Assembly (NCBI RefSeq): GCF_001555965.1
Contig: NZ_LSHX01000029.1
Location: forward strand, 147,456 to 211,455
DNA from: Sphingomonas sp. CCH21-G11
Lineage (GTDB): Bacteria; Pseudomonadota; Alphaproteobacteria; Sphingomonadales; Sphingomonadaceae
Direction: 5' to 3'
DNA: 64,000 nucleotides
Shown: positions 33,479-40,766 of the stretch, piece after piece
Position numbering within the stretch: position 1 is the stretch's first letter
Layout of the letters: each line of letters begins with the position of its first letter
The notes under the pieces: generated by a model
What the model was told of the DNA's origin: nothing
Seen by the model: the letters and a program-made list of their open reading frames with translations, nothing else
Database searches by the model: none
Position numbers and translations under genes: made by a program

Positions 33479-33851
33479 CAGAGTGCCTGTTCCTGCGAAC
33501 AAACAATCTGATATTGTCGATTAAATGCCCTGTTCGGGCGATTAACAGGAAAACGTCTTTGCTGCCGCGGAGAATACGGAAAAGGCGGAGTTTTCTCAGG
33601 CCACACCGCGAACGGGTCACTTAAAACGGCCTGATCTGGGCCTCAAATTCACTTTTTTCCCCTGTTATTTCTTGTTTATCAGGTAAACCGAACCGATGCA
33701 GGGGCGGCCAGAGACGGGCCACGCAAATGCCGCTTGATATCGCGGAAGAGACGGCCAGATAGATGCGGCCATTACGGTTTGGCGATCGCAAACCGGCCTG
33801 TTCCGCGGCTTTGTAGCATTTCCCTCAAAGCGGAGACGAGTGCTGGGGGTG
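33479..33851. other. Non-coding stretch between the old recombinase fragment and the island att site
   Basis: It contains several similar short runs (CCTGTTCGGGCGATTAACAGG, CCTGTTATTTCTTGTTTATCAGG in part) that form imperfect inverted repeats around CCTGTT/AACAGG. Such repeats commonly trail this recombinase type and may be its old crossover or transcription-end region. No gene seen. Confidence 0.4.
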
Positions 33852-33867
33852 GGTGGCGGAGCGGGAG
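33852..33867. repeat. Distal attachment-site repeat of the island
   Basis: GGTGGCGGAGCGGGAG, identical to the 3' end of tRNA-Ser at 42269-42284. Identity stops on both sides (G versus T before it, TCT versus GGA after it). Confidence 0.8.
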
Positions 33868-34007
33868 TCTGCAGTCGTAGATGCTAAGCTGTTCCATAGC
33901 GTTCCTAAAATGTCTGTTATTCAACATGATATTAATTATTCTATCCTGCCCGTTCCACAACGTTCCAGCATATTCCTAGAGAATATGTTGGGTGCTATGT
34001 TGGTTTG

Positions 34008-35219
34008 ATGAGCGGACACAAACCGGCCGGACGGCATCAAGAGAAGCGGCTCACCGCCGCCTCGGTCAAAGCGATCAATGATCCGGGGATGTATGGCGAC
34101 GGCAACGGTCTTTATTTGAAGGTCGATCCATCTGGTGCGAAGCGCTGGGTGCAGCGACTTGTCGTGCGAGGGAAGCGACGAGACATAGGACTCGGTTCAA
34201 CGGGCTTGGTCAGCCTTGCAGAAGCCCGTGAAAGGGCCTTGGAGCAGCGAAAGGTCGCGCGTGGCGGTGGAGACCCTATTGCCGCCAGAAAGCGCTTACA
34301 GGCCATCCCTGCGGTTCGTGAGGCGGCTGAGACGGTTCAATCGCTGGCAAAGCCCAACTGGCGCAATGAAAAGCACGCCGATCAATGGCTTCAGACACTT
34401 GTAACCTATGCCTTTCCAAAGATCGGCGATCGACGCATTGACACGATCGATAGCGGGGACATCCTTGCAGTGCTCATGCCGATTTGGAACACAAGGCCTG
34501 AGACGGCGCGGAGAGTGAAGCAACGGCTGGGTGCTGTGCTCAAATACGCCGTTGCGCAGGGATGGCGCTCAGACAATCCAGCTGACGCAATCGGCTCAGT
34601 TCTGCCAAAGCATGATCGATCGAAGGTGAAACACCATAGGGCGTTGCCCTATGGTGACGTGTCTAAGGCGTTAGCGACCATTCGCGCGAGCAGCGCGGCC
34701 CAGTCTACCAAGCTCGCGCTCGAATTCCTTGCGCTCACCGCCACGCGATCAGGCGAAGTGCGCGGCGCGCGATGGGCTGAGATCGACATGGATCATCATA
34801 CCTGGATTATTCCAAAAGAGAGGATGAAGGCGAAAAAGGAACACCGCGTTCCGCTAAGTCGGCCTTGCATGACGATCTTAGCCCACGCCCACCTGCTTAG
34901 GCAGTCTGATACGCCAGCCGATGAACTAGTGTTCAAATCGCCGGGCACGGGCAAGCCGTTATCTGACAACACGCTATCAAAGCTGATGCGCGAGCTAAGC
35001 ATCCCAGCCGTGCCTCACGGCTTTCGTTCGTCATTCCGAGATTGGGCTGGCGAAAAAACGAATCACCCGCGTGAGGTGATCGAGTTTGCACTGGCGCACG
35101 TAACCAAAGACAAGGCTGAAGCTGCCTATGCGCGGTCTGACCTTCTGGTGAAGCGAAAAAAGTTGATGGAGGATTGGGCGCGCTATCTCACTGAAGAAGC
35201 GGCAAAATATTTGTTATAA
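34008..35219 (+). CDS. P4-type tyrosine recombinase (integrase)
   Basis: A 403-residue integrase that recombines the island with the tRNA-Ser 3' end. It has an N-terminal arm-binding domain (RLTAASVKAI, DGNGLYLKVDPSGAKRWV), a core-binding domain, and a catalytic domain with the first Arg in LTATRSGEVRGARW, the Lys region in MKAKKEHRVPLS, HGFRSSFRDWA carrying the second His/Arg pair, and the nucleophilic Tyr in KAEAAYARSD. I use ATG 34008; the preceding TTG gives one more residue. It sits about 140 bases inside the distal att repeat, reading inward. Confidence 0.93.
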   Translation: MSGHKPAGRHQEKRLTAASVKAINDPGMYGDGNGLYLKVDPSGAKRWVQRLVVRGKRRDIGLGSTGLVSLAEARERALEQRKVARGGGDPIAARKRLQAIPAVREAAETVQSLAKPNWRNEKHADQWLQTLVTYAFPKIGDRRIDTIDSGDILAVLMPIWNTRPETARRVKQRLGAVLKYAVAQGWRSDNPADAIGSVLPKHDRSKVKHHRALPYGDVSKALATIRASSAAQSTKLALEFLALTATRSGEVRGARWAEIDMDHHTWIIPKERMKAKKEHRVPLSRPCMTILAHAHLLRQSDTPADELVFKSPGTGKPLSDNTLSKLMRELSIPAVPHGFRSSFRDWAGEKTNHPREVIEFALAHVTKDKAEAAYARSDLLVKRKKLMEDWARYLTEEAAKYLL

Positions 35220-35313
35220 TGACTTCAAATATTTGTCTAAATCATTGTAAATAAAAGGCTTTGACAAGGCGCCGCCGTTGCCATCAAGCCGGTTCCACGA
35301 AAGGAGAACTGGC

Positions 35314-35502
35314 ATGTTGCGAATGATCCGCCGTAAGGAAGTCGAACAGTTAACTGGCCTAAGCCGCAGCACTATTTATGTGCTCATGAGTAAAGGGAAA
35401 TTTCCTTATCCTACCAAGATTGCCACTCGAGCAGTTGCTTGGCGTTCTGATATTATTGAACAGTGGATTTATAATCGCCCCTCTGATGGAGGGATGAAAT
35501 GA
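35314..35502 (+). CDS. AlpA-like DNA-binding regulator (excisionase type)
   Basis: A 62-residue MerR/AlpA-type winged helix: MIRRKEVEQLTGLSRSTIYVLMSKGKFPYPTKI in two parts, then RAVAWRSDIIEQWI. This is the standard pattern of AlpA proteins that activate or assist excision of P4-like islands. GAAAGGAGAAC precedes ATG 35314. The stop overlaps the next start (ATGA). Confidence 0.9.
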   Translation: MLRMIRRKEVEQLTGLSRSTIYVLMSKGKFPYPTKIATRAVAWRSDIIEQWIYNRPSDGGMK

Positions 35503-35786
35503 ATAATCCTGTTTCCATCAGTTTTTCTGTCAGTGGCGATCAATTTGAAACCTTGAGAAATTACATTATCGCATATTTGAAGAAACACGGATTCACTTTG
35601 ATAAGCACTAATTGCTATTTTCATTATGACAAATCGGTATATCAATGCGAAGCAATTGAAGATGATATAAAAATTATGTGTGATTTATTTAATGATGCGG
35701 AACTTGTCTCTCTGTCAATTAGGTCGGCCCGTGGCTTTTGTATCGATAAATACTTCAAACAAGGATATAACTCCACCTTCCGCTAG
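35499..35786 (+). CDS. Small unknown island protein
   Basis: A 95-residue acidic protein without a known family. It predicts as alternating strands and one helix (QFETLRNYIIAYLKKHG; DIKIMCDLFNDAELVSLSIRSA) with four cysteines. The start overlaps the AlpA stop, so it is translationally coupled. Codon use is AT-rich like the rest of the island's left half. It might help integrase or AlpA function or be an anti-defence/immunity factor; no evidence favours either. Confidence 0.55.
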   Translation: MNNPVSISFSVSGDQFETLRNYIIAYLKKHGFTLISTNCYFHYDKSVYQCEAIEDDIKIMCDLFNDAELVSLSIRSARGFCIDKYFKQGYNSTFR

Positions 35787-36423
35787 GGTGATATACTAAG
35801 AAGGAATAATGTTAGAATACATTCTAATAACCTAAATAGATAATCAGTGCGGAAGTAACCCTAGAACCTTATTCATCCCCGTTTAATCTAACTACTTTTG
35901 CTTTATCTCTTGAAAAGATAAAGATGGAAGCCAATCCATGTATGATATCTGATTGTCGTATCAGAACGATATCACCCGTTTTCACTAGGTTAGCTTATTC
36001 CTTGAACCGGTTCCCGGTCGGCAGGAGGGTCGGAAGGTAAAGTCCCCCCGGGGATTATGATGATTTTGCTTTTCATAGACCGCCGGGGTCTGAGCACATA
36101 GGCCTTAGCCGTCGCTAAACAGATTATCCCGATCCACCACGCCAAAGCGGCAAATCAACAAAGCCTGGTTTGGATTTCAGTTGTTCCAACCGCTGGAAAG
36201 CGTCAACGGCGAAATAATAACAATTCGTCCACAAAATATCAATATATCACTACAAATATGTTTAAGTTAACTTGTATAAACATTTATAAACACAATTTGT
36301 TTTTAAAATCTGTAATTTTGGATACACAGTCTACATTCTAGCATGTGAGCTTAGCGATTGTCTTCGGAGAGTCATGACAGCAATATTGTCACAGGTCGGA
36401 TTTATATCTAGGACTTCGACATT
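35787..36423. other. AT-rich non-coding stretch of the island with palindromes
   Basis: About 640 bases with no credible gene on either strand. It includes the perfect palindrome TTAGAAT-AC-ATTCTAA (35812-35827), a nested symmetric block around 35944-35972 (GATATCTGAT ... ATCAGAACGATATC), paired GC segments CCCCCGGGG and CCGCCGGGG near 36047-36089, and a strongly AT-rich tail (36220-36320). This may hold an excision/replication origin, a structured RNA, or promoters for flanking genes. Confidence 0.4.
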
Positions 36424-37119
36424 CTATGGTGCAAAAATGCGGTTCTTCGTCGAAGCAACGGGTAACGGTGAAGGAGGTCCAGCATGTATGATAGCTTTTG
36501 GGTGCGTGCCCCCTTCTTGTCGTGGCTGAGCATCAGCTAAGATCGCTCGAAACCGTCCAAACCATAAATCCACCTTGCCTGTCAGCTTCTGAAACGCGGG
36601 ATCGTGCGGCACTGCTAGTGCTGCCCCGAATGGGATCGAAAAGCACGGCGAATACAGATCGTTCACATACAGCTTTAAAGCCAGCTCCACGCGTTCTTGG
36701 CTCTGTGAGGTCGAGCTTGTTTTTGCACCGATGAGGAGTCCCCCGACCGGACCGGCGATCAGCGTTCCTAGAGCAGCCCCACCGGTGCTAATCTTACCTT
36801 TTGTGGTCGTTAGCGTCGTGCCGTTTCGATCCACCTCTGCTGCCACCAACTGACTGAAGTGATACAGGCGTGGCCTGTGGCCGGGTAAGGTGATCGCAAA
36901 CAGCTCGGATTTGGGTGCAATCGCCACGCCCGGCCCCACGACGGCCGGAAACATCATGGTTTCGTGGAAATCCCCGAGCTTTTGAAGCTCCGCTAGTTGT
37001 TCGTCGGTCGCCTGCTTCGTGGTCTCGGCGACCATATGCTCCAGCTGCCCTTTCGCGAGCACGAGAAACACACTCAAACCGATCACACATATCAAACCGA
37101 ACGTTAGTATCTCATACAT
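36424..37119 (-). CDS. Island membrane-anchored unknown protein
   Basis: Read from ATG 37119 it is 231 residues: one N-terminal transmembrane helix (ILTFGLICVIGLSVFLVLA), a charged coiled stretch (EHMVAETTKQATDEQLAELQKL), then a strand-rich cytoplasmic or periplasmic domain with a Gly-rich segment (GKISTGGAALGTLIAGPVGGLLIGAK) that may dip into the membrane. A phage-exclusion or stress role is possible, but the family is unknown to me. The open frame continues upstream to 37170, but that extension would cover the palindromic operator at 37160-37176, so the shorter start is preferred. It is divergent from an XRE regulator. Confidence 0.6.
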   Translation of the reverse strand: MYEILTFGLICVIGLSVFLVLAKGQLEHMVAETTKQATDEQLAELQKLGDFHETMMFPAVVGPGVAIAPKSELFAITLPGHRPRLYHFSQLVAAEVDRNGTTLTTTKGKISTGGAALGTLIAGPVGGLLIGAKTSSTSQSQERVELALKLYVNDLYSPCFSIPFGAALAVPHDPAFQKLTGKVDLWFGRFRAILADAQPRQEGGTHPKAIIHAGPPSPLPVASTKNRIFAP

Positions 37120-37159
37120 CAGCAATACCCCCGACCATCGGCGACAACGTCCAAGATAT

Positions 37160-37176
37160 GTCCCCATCATGGGGAC
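37160..37176. promoter_or_regulatory. Operator palindrome between the membrane protein and XRE genes
   Basis: GTCCCCAT-C-ATGGGGAC is a perfect inverted repeat with 8-base arms. It lies in the divergent promoter region next to an XRE-family gene, so binding by that regulator is the simple inference. Confidence 0.6.
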
Positions 37177-37226
37177 GCTTGCAAGGCGAGATAGGTGCGT
37201 AGCTCCTTTGAATTGGGGCAGCGGTT

Positions 37227-37487
37227 TTGCAGCGGGGATGGGTCGTATCGGAGGACTACCGCGCCTTGATCGCGGCCATCGCTCAGTTACGGCAGGAGCT
37301 GGGTATCAGCCAACGCGAGCTGGCACGCAGGATCAAACGACCGCCCTCGTTTATAAACAAGATCGAGCTATATGAACGCCGACTAGACATTTTAGAGTTC
37401 ATTGTGATTGCCGAGGCGCTTGGGATGCGCCCCGACACGCTGATTGGAGCGATCAGAACGAACTTGCCCGGGTCGCTGACCTTGTAG
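37227..37487 (+). CDS. XRE-family helix-turn-helix regulator
   Basis: An HTH_3 protein of 70-86 residues: LIAAIAQLRQELGISQRELARR, then IKRPPSFINKIELYERRLDILEFIVIAEALGM. This compact type (one HTH and little else) is common next to mobile-element and toxin-antitoxin genes. The start is uncertain: TTG 37227 gives 86 residues; TTG 37266, eleven bases after CGGAGG, gives a shorter, equally plausible protein. It probably represses the divergent membrane-protein gene and itself through the palindrome at 37160-37176. Confidence 0.8.
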   Translation: MQRGWVVSEDYRALIAAIAQLRQELGISQRELARRIKRPPSFINKIELYERRLDILEFIVIAEALGMRPDTLIGAIRTNLPGSLTL

Positions 37488-37488
37488 A

Positions 37489-38043
37489 TCAAATGCCCGC
37501 AAGTGCGCGATAAACGCTTCCACGTCCGATTTTTAGCTGACGGGCAATTTCAGTGGGTGCCACCCCTTCAGCCCTAAGCTCGCGCACGCGCTCGACCGGC
37601 ACGGACGGCTTCCGGCCCTTATAGACACCAGCCGCCTTGGCCTTGCTAATTCCTTCCATCTGGCGCTCACGCCGCAAGGCAGTTTCGAACTGCGCGAAGA
37701 CTCCCAACATTTGCAGGAACGCTATTCCGGCAGGCGTGGCGGTGTCGATCGGCTGTTCGGTCGCACGAAGAAAAGCACCCCTGGCCTTCAGCTCCGCTAC
37801 AATCTTTTCAAGGTCAGCCACGGACCTTGCGAGACGATCGATCCGAGTGACCATCAGCGTGTCACCCGAACGTATGAAAGAAAGCACTGTTTCTAGCTCG
37901 ACACGCCCCGCTGTGGTTGTTCCGCTTCGTTTCTCGGTCCGCACAATCGTGCAACCTGCTGCCTCTAGGGCAGCGACTTGAACCGAACAGTCCTGATCGT
38001 CACTGCTGACACGTGCATATCCAATTATTGTCGCCATGCCCAA
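37489..38043 (-). CDS. Serine recombinase (resolvase/invertase family)
   Basis: A 184-residue small serine recombinase with the catalytic Ser in GYARVSSDDQD, the conserved Arg cluster in DRLARSVADLEKIV, and a C-terminal HTH (VERVRELRAEGVAPTEIARQL, GSVYRALAG). Size and order match Tn3/Hin-type resolvases. The MATIIGYARVS start is probably at the second Met. No transposase accompanies it. Repeated TGTCCCAT-like sites just upstream are candidate recombination or operator sites. Confidence 0.92.
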   Translation of the reverse strand: MGMATIIGYARVSSDDQDCSVQVAALEAAGCTIVRTEKRSGTTTAGRVELETVLSFIRSGDTLMVTRIDRLARSVADLEKIVAELKARGAFLRATEQPIDTATPAGIAFLQMLGVFAQFETALRRERQMEGISKAKAAGVYKGRKPSVPVERVRELRAEGVAPTEIARQLKIGRGSVYRALAGI

Positions 38044-38045
38044 TA

Positions 38046-38113
38046 TGTCCCATTAGCCTCTAGACCACGCAACAATGGCGTCCCATAAGTCAAGAGTCAA
38101 GCCTATTGGGACA
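38046..38113. promoter_or_regulatory. Repeated TGTCCCAT sites, candidate res/operator region
   Basis: TGTCCCATTAG (38046-38056) and CTATTGGGACA (38103-38113) are inverted copies with one mismatch, and a third partial copy CGTCCCATAAG lies between at about 38079. The block is directly upstream of the serine recombinase and also upstream of the kinase operon, so it could be a resolvase site and a shared control region. Confidence 0.5.
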
Positions 38114-38250
38114 CGGAGGTTGTTCGATGAACCCGTTCGATATGGGTATGCCCTTTTCGGAACCTTCCTCCAAAGCGGTGTTAACGAATGTGATAACTAG
38201 GCTTGCGCGCTAGCTCTCATTGTGATGCCTTAAATGCGGAGGGGATCAGA

Positions 38251-39609
38251 ATGGATAGAGCAAAGGCGACTGGCATATTCCGAGAGCTGCACGGACAGGA
38301 AATCTCCGGATGGTCAATTACAAAACTTCTAGACAATGGTAAGTCTGCAGCGGTGTTTCGCGGCGAGAAGGAGGGGGCTGAAGCCGCAATCAAAATATTT
38401 GATACCGATTTGATAAATCGCTTTGGCGATGATGCTTTAATGGCTCGATCCGAGCGAGAGAAGAAACTTATTAACCATGATCACCCCCACCTAGTGAGAA
38501 TGCTCGACGCCGGAGTAGACGAGAAGTTTGGATACCATTTTCTGGCAATGGAATTTGTTCAAGGGAAAAGCTTGGCAGATTGCTTAGAGTATGTTCCCGA
38601 AAATAATATTGCTCTCCTGATCGAGCAGCTCGCTTCAGCAGCGCAGTTTCTTGAAGGACTCGAGTTAGCTCATAGAGATATAAAGCCGGCCAATATCATG
38701 ATCTCGCCGGATTTCCAAAGATTGACGCTACTTGATCTAGGCGTATTGAAGCCATTTGGGGAGAGCGGGCTGACCGATCATGGAAGCCAGACTCTATTTA
38801 TCGGAACAAATCAATATGCTTCGCCAGAGTTCGCCCTACGAAAAGAAGTCGACGATCAAGACGGGTGGCGAGCTCTTTCTTTCTATCAAATAGGAGCAGT
38901 ACTTCATGATCTTATCATGAAGAGACCAATATTTGAGCAACATTTGGGCGTTCCCGCTCGGCTAGCCCACGCTGTCCAATCTGAAGTGGTTCAGATTAGG
39001 TCTGCTACCGTAGCACCCTGGCTGGTCACTTTGGCACAAAATTGCTTGGTAAAATCCCCAGAAACCCGCCTCCGTCTAGTGCGCTGGGAAAGCTTCGCTG
39101 CGAGGGCGCCTAAAACGGATATGGCGCTGGAGCTACGTGAACGAATCCGACAGCGCGTGGCTGCAGCAACAACCATTCAAGAAGAGACGAAGCGCTATCA
39201 GTCGCCGATGGGCGATGCTGACGACCCCCTAGGGAGGATGACTGCAAATTTGTTGCAAGACTTGATGAGAACTATCGGTCGGACCGACCTGCAGTTGGGA
39301 AGGCGCATTGTCTATGAGGTTCCCGATCATAGAGCGATAAGATGCGACTTTGAGCCGTCCGAGCGAGCCGGCATTCCTAACGGCCTAACGGTTTGCTTTC
39401 GTTTTGAGGTGAGCGACCCAGCTAGTCGCGTCGTCCGCCTAACCGGTTGCCATGCCGCTTCAGCGGGTCGCGATTGGCAGCCTGGCGGATGGGATACTGT
39501 ATTCGAGGGGCCTTTTGACGAGACAGGAATAGAAGATGCTGTGGGAATATTTGTCTTAACGGGTATGGACGAAGCGCAAGTTGCCGCTCTAGAACGGAGG
39601 GCCGAATAA
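38251..39609 (+). CDS. Serine/threonine protein kinase with unknown C-terminal domain
   Basis: A 452-residue Hanks-type kinase, first gene of a three-gene operon. Motifs: a glycine-loop variant LLDNGKSAAVFRGE, catalytic Lys48 in AAIKIF, alpha-C Glu in SEREKKL, the catalytic loop HRDIKPANIM (141-150), DLG in place of DFG (162-164), and the ASPE substitution for APE (190-193). All residues needed for ATP and Mg binding appear present. Residues 300-452 form an extra domain with strands (TVCFRFEVSD, TDLQLGRRIVYEV) that I do not recognise. ATG 38251 follows GGAGG; the open frame extends upstream without one. It overlaps the helicase gene by one base (TAATG). Confidence 0.9.
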   Translation: MDRAKATGIFRELHGQEISGWSITKLLDNGKSAAVFRGEKEGAEAAIKIFDTDLINRFGDDALMARSEREKKLINHDHPHLVRMLDAGVDEKFGYHFLAMEFVQGKSLADCLEYVPENNIALLIEQLASAAQFLEGLELAHRDIKPANIMISPDFQRLTLLDLGVLKPFGESGLTDHGSQTLFIGTNQYASPEFALRKEVDDQDGWRALSFYQIGAVLHDLIMKRPIFEQHLGVPARLAHAVQSEVVQIRSATVAPWLVTLAQNCLVKSPETRLRLVRWESFAARAPKTDMALELRERIRQRVAAATTIQEETKRYQSPMGDADDPLGRMTANLLQDLMRTIGRTDLQLGRRIVYEVPDHRAIRCDFEPSERAGIPNGLTVCFRFEVSDPASRVVRLTGCHAASAGRDWQPGGWDTVFEGPFDETGIEDAVGIFVLTGMDEAQVAALERRAE

Positions 39610-40766
39610 TGGAGGCGTCTTGGTGGACCCGAACGGATCAATTGGATGATGAGCAGAAGGATGTAATTGCGCTGCCTTTGCAAGGCAGTTTCCTTGTTAT
39701 TGGTCCTCCTGGGTCTGGGAAAACAAATCTTCTTTTGCTTAGGGCTGCTTTTATGCAGGCTAAAGGGAGGAATAACTACCAGGTGCTTACGTTTGGCAGA
39801 GTTTTGAAAGAATTCCTTGTAAACGGAACTGATGCTAATAATGTGGAGCCCGAGCGAATACGAACATACCGCATGTGGGCAGGTGATGTGTTACGCGAAT
39901 ATGGCATAGAGATTTCGACGCAGGCCGATTTTGACACCGTTAGACAGGAAATATTAAAGGGCCTTCAGGGGTTATCGGATGATGAGGTGCTGGACCATAA
40001 GCTAGACTGCCTGTTGTTAGATGAGGCCCAGGACTACTCGAAGCCCGAGATTGAGCAATTGGTCCGCTTCGCGGATCATATATTTGCAGCCGGTGACTCC
40101 AATCAGGCGATATATCGGGATTCGCAGGCACTGAATGCCTTGACGGTGCATTGCGATGAGGTGCGCTATCTCTCTTATCACTATCGCAACGGCAGGAAGA
40201 TATGCCGGGTCGCAGACGGAATCCGGGGGATGGTTGGGAAAAGGGAAGGGCTTGAGGCGGCCTCCCAATATGATGAAATCGCGATCCCCTCTGAGGTGAT
40301 CGCGTTTCCCAGTGAGTCGCTCGATGCGCAGGTAAATCGAGCCATTCCGATCATAGCGGATCAGCTGCGGGCATATCCTACTGCGTTTATTGGCGTGATT
40401 TGCCCGCTGAAGCGCGATCTGCAGGAGGTGCACGCATCCCTTGCGCGCTCTTACCTGGCTGAATCGATACAGTTGCAAATGTTTGAGACTGGTTATTCGC
40501 CGTTAGACCCGGAGCGGAGGGTGCTGGTGGGGACCGTCCACGGCGCTAAGGGGCTGGAATTTCGCGCTGTTCATCTGTTGGCCGCTGATGGCATTGGGCG
40601 CTTTCCGAAAAATCGGACTAAGATCGCCTACACTGCAGTGACGCGGGCCAAAACGAGCCTTGCAATATATCGTGAGGGAGCGCTCACTGGCCGCTTGGAG
40701 AACGGATTGTCCGCCCTAGAGCCTGCGCCGGCGAGCGTTGACCTCGACTCACTTTTCAAGAGCTGA
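39609..40766 (+). CDS. Compact SF1 (UvrD-like) helicase
   Basis: A 385-residue ATP-dependent DNA or RNA translocase. Q-motif-like LDDEQKDVI, Walker A GPPGSGKT (32-39), Walker B LLLDEAQD (about 135-142), motif III GDSNQAIY (162-169), motif IV YHYRNGRKI, motif V GTVHGAKGLEF (308-318) and motif VI YTAVTRAKTS (341-350) are all readable. At 385 residues it lacks most of the 1B/2B insertions of UvrD/Rep, so it is a minimal helicase that probably acts as an effector or sensor in a complex. Both neighbours overlap it by one base (TAATG and TGATG), so the three proteins are likely made in fixed ratio. Confidence 0.9.
   Translation: MEASWWTRTDQLDDEQKDVIALPLQGSFLVIGPPGSGKTNLLLLRAAFMQAKGRNNYQVLTFGRVLKEFLVNGTDANNVEPERIRTYRMWAGDVLREYGIEISTQADFDTVRQEILKGLQGLSDDEVLDHKLDCLLLDEAQDYSKPEIEQLVRFADHIFAAGDSNQAIYRDSQALNALTVHCDEVRYLSYHYRNGRKICRVADGIRGMVGKREGLEAASQYDEIAIPSEVIAFPSESLDAQVNRAIPIIADQLRAYPTAFIGVICPLKRDLQEVHASLARSYLAESIQLQMFETGYSPLDPERRVLVGTVHGAKGLEFRAVHLLAADGIGRFPKNRTKIAYTAVTRAKTSLAIYREGALTGRLENGLSALEPAPASVDLDSLFKS

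Noticed and set aside
35787..36423. CRISPR array or retron in the island's non-coding stretch
   Set aside because: There are no regularly spaced repeats, no cas gene and no reverse transcriptase in the window.
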